Below are positions 57,746 to 64,000 of a stretch of 64,000 nt of DNA, in pieces (positions within the stretch are counted from its first letter, which is position 1; each line of letters opens with the position of its first letter). Position numbers and translations under genes: made by a program. The DNA is from Magnaporthiopsis rhizophila (Eukaryota > Ascomycota > Sordariomycetes > Magnaporthales > Magnaporthaceae). The stretch is from the NCBI GenBank assembly GCA_003049465.1, contig PYSS01000023.1, positions 310,001 through 374,000 of the forward strand, written 5' to 3'. The notes under the pieces were generated by a model. That model made no database searches. It saw nothing but the letters and a program-made list of their open reading frames with translations, and was not told the DNA's origin.

Positions 57746-58257
57746 GTTATGGATTAGAATACCTATTAAAAGCAGTGAAGGCGGTTACAGGGTCGGGCTA
57801 ATAACATCCATGTGGGCTGGGCTGGGGGTTTCCGATGTAATCCAACCGGTGGAAGGCGACCGCAACCACCGCACCGAGCCACCAGTTGGCTCTGGCCGAA
57901 TCGAAGTCGCTAAAAGTGGGGCCTCTTTTGGTTCGAGCGAAATGTGTGTGATGATACCGCCGGCCAAACAAAGCAAAAAAGAAAAGCGCCCAATGGCAGT
58001 GAAGTGGTTGCAGGTTGCATCTTCCCGCAAGGCGCCGCGCTAACACCAGCTAGCGCCAAAAGTCCACAGTTTCGGCCACGGGAAACAACGGGAAGCAGTA
58101 AGTCACAGCCACTCACAGTCACGTCTGGCACACATCCAAATGGGAATTCTTTGGAGAAGCTGATCGTCTGGTGGCCGCATAAGTGCAGCAAGAGTGCAAC
58201 GGGCAACCGGGCGAGCCACCAACCTCCAAGAGCCTAAGAGGGAGCCTCCTGCAGGGG

Positions 58258-58258
58258 N
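58258..58258. other. Ambiguous base (n) in a G homopolymer
   Basis: The sequence reads GGGGnGGGGGGG. This is a sequencing or assembly uncertainty of run length. It shows that homopolymer errors can occur in this assembly, which matters for the frameshift calls. Confidence 0.98.
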
Positions 58259-61200
58259 GGGGGGGCAAGCGTGTATAAGTTGGCTCGGTTCCTGCTCCCC
58301 GAGTTCTTCCTCTCGCTGGATCAAGCAGACCTCAAGGCCAAAGGAGTTCTCCAAAACATTTCCCATCTGCCAACCGTCCTACCCACGCATTACTCTGAGT
58401 ACCTGTATACCGGCATAGACCTTGGTCCGTCACGGGGTCCATTTAAACCAGCCGCCACATCCTCAAGCGCCGAAGCGCCTGTTCCCCGCCGAGAACGGCA
58501 ACCTCATATCCGACGCGGCGCAAGAGTATATCTGCGGACATCGACTGACGGGGCCCGAACATGATGAAGCCTGAGGAGCACCGCGAGGTACGCTACTGTA
58601 TCAGCATACACAGCCCCTAGGAGCGAGAAAAGCTTCGAGCATAAACCACTAACTACAGGACCTGTAGACCGCCAGCTCCACCACCAAGGAGGGATCTGTC
58701 AACGCTTTACAGGGGAAAAGGAACTCTGCTGTAAAAGAAAAAGGCAGCCAGAACCTGGCAATGCTCCAGCGGTGGCTGGAAGAAACGTCCAAGGAGGAGC
58801 CTTTCCACGGGCTTGATCTTGGGCAAGTCGGACAGGTGGTGAAAACCGGCCCAAAGCCGTAACGGGTCGCATACATGTACGAGAATAAGCTATCTGCCAC
58901 CTACCTAGGTACTTGGCACCATGGTAAATGTCATCTTGGCACCCGCTGCATTTCGCCCATATGTAGTGATGCTTTCCCCTCGTCTTCTTCTGCTCTGGAC
59001 TGTCAGCTCGGGAGGCGGGCGATCCGATTTAGTAGACTAATACCTGCAAACCTGGCCCCGGTCCCCGAATGCCACCATTTGTTACCTTTCTTTTTAAACG
59101 GAGAAAACCCGCTGTAATTCGCCATGAACCACGGTGTTTGACCGTGCGGGCTCGTTCGCCGAGGTCATGCGGAAACTGCAATCCTTGCACGCCACAATCC
59201 AAGTCTTGCACGAAGAATGGTAAACGTTGCGATACGTTACATAACGCCAGCATCATCACCGAGGATTGATTTAAAACAACATTACAGCCAGCACAAGCAC
59301 TATTGGAGGAGACCCCCGGAATTACAAACTTTATGTTTGCGATCATTTACACAACAGTTTAAAAGCGCTTTTAAAGACCAAACACGGGTTCTGGCCGCCT
59401 CATCGTTGTCTTTCACGAAGCCTATTGCTTATTCCGTCCGAAATAAGCCATTCCAATATGGACTCACACTCGCGGATTCCATCACGCGGGAGCATTTCAC
59501 CTATTACGCGCAGCAGCTGCTTAGAGACGCTTCCTGGCCCATTACAAAGCTAGCGAGGATCCAGTTCAAGAGCCAGATGAGGAAAAGGAGAACTAGCGCA
59601 AAGTGTCGCACAAAGATGCCCAGGGCGACGACGAGGGCGGTGTGCGGCGCTATTGGGCAGCACGGGGGAGGTACAAAATCAAGGAGAGGCTGAGGATTCA
59701 TTGTCGGGGATAGCATCACCCCCCAGTCAGGCCAACTGCCGTCTCCATCGAGGGCGGGAATGGGTACGCACGATTGCGTGTGTTGTGGGCAGGGATGAGC
59801 AGGAAGCAAAAGGTAGGTTTAGGGGTGGGCGGAAGGGCTCCACCCAAGGAAAATAATATTTTGTCATGTAGTTTCTCGAGGCTTGCGTGGTGCTAGCTTG
59901 GGGCATCCCAGGGACATGGGTGAAAAAAACCGGTGGCCAGGTTCATCGCGCAAGGCAATTTTGGCACGCTAGCTCGTAACCCTAGGCTATTACTATCATG
60001 TATGTACCTTTTTGTGGATTGCGTGCGCCTGTTTTGTATGACCGTGCGGGTTATATGAGGCTTGAAGTTTGTCGAGTCCGTAAAGAAGCTGGTTTTGCGT
60101 CCAGGCCCTGGACGGCTTCAAGCTAAATCCCAATTTCACTTGGCATCTTTCGACGCAAGTCCGGATGTCGCTGGACCATCGCTTTGCCCCACAGCGGATA
60201 AGCCCGAGAACGACACTTAACGGCGGAGCCGCTGGATCATCCGTGGTGTCTGCCCTCACGAACCACCCGCTTGGCCCGCGCTCCAACAACTTCATTCACG
60301 ACTTTTTAAGCCTTGCTGCTATTTGTAAACCGGTCATCTGCCCCGTCAAATCCATCCTGAGCAGGGAGTTATTAGAAAACCGTGCTCGAAAGGGGCAAGA
60401 CCGTCGCGAAGCCTGATTGGAGGCCCTGCCACCGTCAATAGAATGACCGAGTCGGCATATCAGCGGTAGGGTGGCGAAATCCTGTGTAATTTCTGTCATC
60501 GACTTTCCTGCGGGAGGAAGCCCATGGGCAGAGACGGCGGTCAGGGGCGCATTTCTAATGTAACAAACCGCCCTTCCCTCAAGGTAACCCGTCGTGTAGC
60601 GGTTGGCACCCTCGGATACAGAGCGTCGCGGAACAATGCCGGCGACCCCTTCGCAGGATCGACGCGAGCACTGCCTACCCTGACGAAAAGGTCCCCAAGC
60701 GGGCCCCAACACTTGCTGCCGAGTGGAAGGCTATAGCACTGTTGGACGAAGGCGAGGTCTCCATGGAGCAACAAGCCACATCGGACGTTACAAGGAACAG
60801 CCCCGTTGCAGGTGTGTTGTTGTGCCTGCCAGGGGCCCCTGATCGGGCCCAAACTACTCGGTTGGCACTTCGTGGCAGCCATGGCGGTCGACCTGGTACG
60901 CGAATATGGCACTACAGCTTCCTGCGAGTTTTGACACTACCCGCCTCTGGACCACGAACGGCCGAAGGAAGCCGTGGTGTCAGTTCCTGGCTAAGATGTC
61001 ATCCAGGGGCAAGCCCCGGAAGTCGGCGATGGCTCCGACGCTTCTTCGTCCGCCACGGCCGAAGACGACGGACGGCGCGGGGTGATGGTTTGGAACGGCT
61101 GGTGACCGAGCCCTTGAACGGGCGGCGGACACGGAACGTAGTTGCATTTAACAGAGATTTGAGCAGAACTCCAAGCGAGTTTTTTGAAGGTTCCTTCGTC

Positions 61201-62432
61201 TGATGGCATCATTCCAAGCTCCCGGAATGCTCGGATAGAGTTGTCACGCTGGGCTGGCCGCGTGTGCCCAAGAATCGCCAAAACCTGCGAGCGCAGACGT
61301 TAAAAAAAAAGGTTAAACAAGTTCGATCGACAGCAACACGAACCCATGTCGCCCGTTGTTGGCCTGGCCCAGCAGTGTCCAGGTGGGGAATTGAGGCGCC
61401 AAAGCAACAGTCGCCGGCACGCTTGATGTTCCTTCCACTGGGCTGTTGCAACACACTGTGCTCGTTCCAGCAGTCGCCCCCGCAACGCGTGCCGAGCCTG
61501 CCGCCCAGCCCAGCGCCCATTTCCCATCCAAATCTGGTGCATTCATAACCATTGGGGAAGGGGCCCCCGCCTGAATTTCTTTTCGCCTTCAATCTCATGC
61601 CGATCTTCAGCGACTCCTGCAACCCCAGCCCAGCCCACCAATTAACCACAGCAGCAGTCGGTTTCTCTCGTCGGTCATCGCCGGGTTTTTGGCGGTAATC
61701 CCTACCAATCATCAATCATCGCAACATTAGCATCGGAAGCGTGCTCTCCAAAATAGGCCGCTAGTCGACATCGCTAGTCGAGGCATCAACAATCGTCAAA
61801 TCAACGACGCCACCTGCAGACTGCAGAGACACACACACAAACACGCATGGTGGCCATCGTCGGCCCGGCCACGGCGAGATTTGCTGGCAAACGTAACATT
61901 TTCGACGTCAGGGGCCCGTAACCCTGCCACCCCCTCCTCGGATCCTTGGCCAAGGTGCACCGCAGGGCTGTTTTGGTGGGCCAGGCCTGGGTCACCCTGC
62001 CGGAAAGCAGACAAACAAACGGCCCGATGGCAGACGACCAAGCAAACAAAAACGACCTACAGAAAGCACATCTAGACGTGCTTGTGACGACGCATGCCTC
62101 TAGCTGCCAGCCGGACACATCGTGATCGCTGAATCGTACCAAAAAATCCGGTACCGACCCTGGGGCTTCGTCTTGGCCCCACGGTTCCTCGGGCACGCGC
62201 TCATTCCATTTGGCATAATAAACCACATCAATTCTCTGTTCTCCTTTTGAATACCCTGCCTCTCCCCCCTTGATCCTTGATGTCCTCGTATCAAGGTTGA
62301 CCGGTAGTATCCCGGCGGGGTAGCATTTGGCTAGATCAGTATATAATTCATTTTTGCCACGTATCTGCCAGCCAGCCACCATTCGCTTGCCCCTTTTTCC
62401 TTATTCCCCGACGGCGACTGCGCAGCAATATT

Positions 62433-62438
62433 TATATA
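62433..62438 (+). promoter_or_regulatory. TATA box of the GH20 gene
   Basis: TATATA lies in an AT-rich stretch about 85 nt before ATG 62522, followed by a CT-rich leader typical of strongly expressed fungal genes. Confidence 0.5.
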
Positions 62439-62521
62439 CTGCGTGCCTCTCCAACCCCTCAATCTTCCCCTCACCTCACCTCCCGCACGACGTTACTGTC
62501 AATCCCCTCACGGCCCTCACA

Positions 62522-64000
62522 ATGATGCTCCCCCGCGGTTGGCTCTCGCTTTTGTTCCTCGTCTCGAGCGAGTCCGTCACTGCCCTGTGGCCTGCACCGC
62601 AGAGCTACTCCAAGGGGAACACGTCGCTTTTTCTGAACCCAAACATCGAGGTTACGTACAATGGAGGACCTGTATGCTGGCAATCCTCTTCCTCTCCCTC
62701 TGCCCACCCCCTGTTTGGCGACGTCTGTGGCGGCGACGAGGGTGAGCTTGGTGCTAAAGAAGCCATGAAAATCCAGGTGCCGTATAAGTACGGCTACGTA
62801 CCCACCAGCATCGACAGCAAACACATTGTCCAGGGCGGCGTCTCCCGAGCCCTGGACGCTGTCTTCAAGCAGGGCATCGTACCCTGGAAACTACGGCCCA
62901 AGAACCGCCTGAATGAGTTCGAGCCTCCGCTTGACGGCAACAGGCAGACGGTGAAGAGCTTAGCCATCACACAAACAGCGCCAGACAAGAAGAGCGCGTT
63001 CAAGCCACTCGCCGGCGAGGTCGATGAGTCGTACAACCTCACGGTGAGCGAGTCCGGCGCCGCCAAGCTTACGGCCGTGTCGTCTGTCGGTGTGCTCCGC
63101 GGCCTCGAGACCTTCTCGCAGCTCTTTTACCGGCACTCGACCATGTCGGCCTGGTACACGCCGTACGCGCCCATCTCGATCAAGGACGCCCCCCGGTACC
63201 AGCACCGGGGCATTCTCCTCGACACGGCCCGGCAGTGGTACCCGGTGGACAACATCCTGCGGACCATCGACGCCATGTCGTGGAACAAGATGAATCGGCT
63301 GCACATCCACGTGACCGACTCGCAGTCGTGGCCGCTGGACCTGCCGTCCATGCCCGAGGTCGCGCGCGAGGGCGCCCACCGGCGCGATCTTATCTACACG
63401 GCCGAGGATGTTAAGCGCATCAACGAGTACGGCGTCCAGCGTGGCGTCGAGGTGATCCTCGAGATCGACATGCCGAGCCACATCGGATCGCTGTCGCACT
63501 CGCACCCGGAGCTGGTCGTGGCTTACGCCGAGTGGCCCTACTACTGGTGGTGCGCTCAGCCGCCGTGCGGTGCGCTCAAGCTGAACGACTCGCGTGTCGA
63601 CGAGTTCCTGCGTAAGATGTTTGACGACATTCTCCCACGCGTCGAGCCCTACACGGCCTACTTCCACACGGGCGGCGACGAGCTCAACGCCAACGACTCG
63701 ATGCTGGACGAGAACATCCGCTCCAACCGCTCGCAGGTGCTGCAGCCGCTTCTGCAAAAGTTCTTTGACGTGCAGCACGACCGGGTCCGGAAGCATGGCC
63801 TGACCCCCATGGTCTGGGAGGAGATCCCGCTCGACTGGAACGTGACCCTTGGCAAGGACGTCGTCGTGCAGACTTGGCTGGGCTCAACCAAGAAGCTCGT
63901 GGAGAAGGGCATCAAGATGATTGACAGCAACTACAACTTTTGGGTAAGGAAATGCCGGCCCCTCGGGCTCGAAGCGAAGCGGTCAACATGCTTAGTTTTT
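62522..64000 (+). CDS. Secreted GH20 beta-N-acetylhexosaminidase, 3' part beyond window
   Basis: Exon 1 is 62522-62671 and exon 2 is 62777-63943, ending at a GTAAGG donor. The frame then enters an intron and the window ends, so 439 residues are seen. The start MMLPRGWLSLLFLVSSESV is a signal peptide before LWPAPQSYS, the usual beginning of the GH20 N-terminal domain. The catalytic barrel shows APRYQHRGILLDTARQWYP, MSWNKMNRLHIHVTDSQSWP and EIDMPSHIGS. It also has the Asp-Glu catalytic pair in HTGGDELN (about 63668) and TPMVWEEIPLDWN. The family removes terminal GlcNAc/GalNAc from chitin oligomers or glycans by substrate-assisted catalysis, outside the cell or in the wall. The expected YLDCG motif would follow in the next exon. 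Confidence 0.93.
   Translation, partial: MMLPRGWLSLLFLVSSESVTALWPAPQSYSKGNTSLFLNPNIEVTYNGGPVCWQSSSSPSAHPLFGDVCGGDEGELGAKEAMKIQVPYKYGYVPTSIDSKHIVQGGVSRALDAVFKQGIVPWKLRPKNRLNEFEPPLDGNRQTVKSLAITQTAPDKKSAFKPLAGEVDESYNLTVSESGAAKLTAVSSVGVLRGLETFSQLFYRHSTMSAWYTPYAPISIKDAPRYQHRGILLDTARQWYPVDNILRTIDAMSWNKMNRLHIHVTDSQSWPLDLPSMPEVAREGAHRRDLIYTAEDVKRINEYGVQRGVEVILEIDMPSHIGSLSHSHPELVVAYAEWPYYWWCAQPPCGALKLNDSRVDEFLRKMFDDILPRVEPYTAYFHTGGDELNANDSMLDENIRSNRSQVLQPLLQKFFDVQHDRVRKHGLTPMVWEEIPLDWNVTLGKDVVVQTWLGSTKKLVEKGIKMIDSNYNFWVRKCRPLGLEAKRSTCLVF

Larger units (their letters stand above)
55630..62521. other. 6.9-kb gene-poor interval
   Basis: No gene can be supported. It starts with the promoter of the MFS gene and ends with that of the GH20 gene. 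Many short open frames occur on both strands (the longest is 193 codons at 61801-62382, minus), without domains. Visible items are a TTAGGG-like degenerate stretch at 57687-57745, one ambiguous base at 58258 in a G-run, a TATA-like GTATAAG near 58274 and an A-run near 61303. Minus-strand pieces around 56400-56870 have slightly protein-like composition but no family. Confidence 0.5.

Overview
The window is a GC-rich stretch of filamentous ascomycete nuclear DNA. Genes carry short introns (46-420 nt) with GTRNGT donors, CTAAC/CTGAC branch sites and YAG acceptors. The protein families present (VMA21, HEM14, MED14, Fun30, a DUF2406 protein, GH20) and their codon bias suggest Sordariomycetes, probably Sordariales. 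That placement is inferred from gene style and not from a search. No rRNA, tRNA, CRISPR or intact transposon was recognised.

Layout. 1.3-3.4 kb (+): a Pib1-like FYVE/RING ubiquitin ligase. 4.5-8.6 kb (-): a full-length ABC-B multidrug exporter. 10.4-12.5 kb (+): an F-box protein. 13.0-16.4 kb (-): the Fun30/SMARCAD1 remodeller. 17.7-18.3 kb (+): VMA21. 19.5-21.1 kb (-): a DUF2406 protein. 25.5-26.3 kb (-): ribosomal protein eL33, which includes a 10-nt microexon. 28.2-30.3 kb (+): glucose-6-phosphate dehydrogenase. 32.0-35.6 kb (+): Mediator subunit MED14. 36.2-38.5 kb (-): protoporphyrinogen oxidase HEM14. These are conserved housekeeping or regulatory genes, and they share no operon-like logic.

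39.2-53.8 kb looks like an accessory island. It holds a four-exon gene of an uncharacterised ascomycete family, a frameshifted gene with HET-protein-like sequence, two diverged copies of one unidentified element about 10 kb apart, and a broken alpha/beta-hydrolase plus TPR gene resembling fungal NLR-type (SesB-like) architectures. It also holds a small Cys-rich secreted protein, an orphan polytopic membrane protein and a membrane-protein fragment. Tetranucleotide TAGG/CCTA repeats are dense here. The picture is of fast-turnover self/non-self or environment-interaction genes, several of them dead.

53.8-55.6 kb (-) is a sugar-porter MFS transporter. It is followed by about 6.9 kb with no supportable gene, which includes degenerate TTAGGG-like sequence and one ambiguous base. 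The window ends inside a secreted GH20 beta-N-acetylhexosaminidase (+), truncated by the window edge.

All exon/intron structures were read by eye from splice signals, frame continuity and family conservation. They need transcript support.
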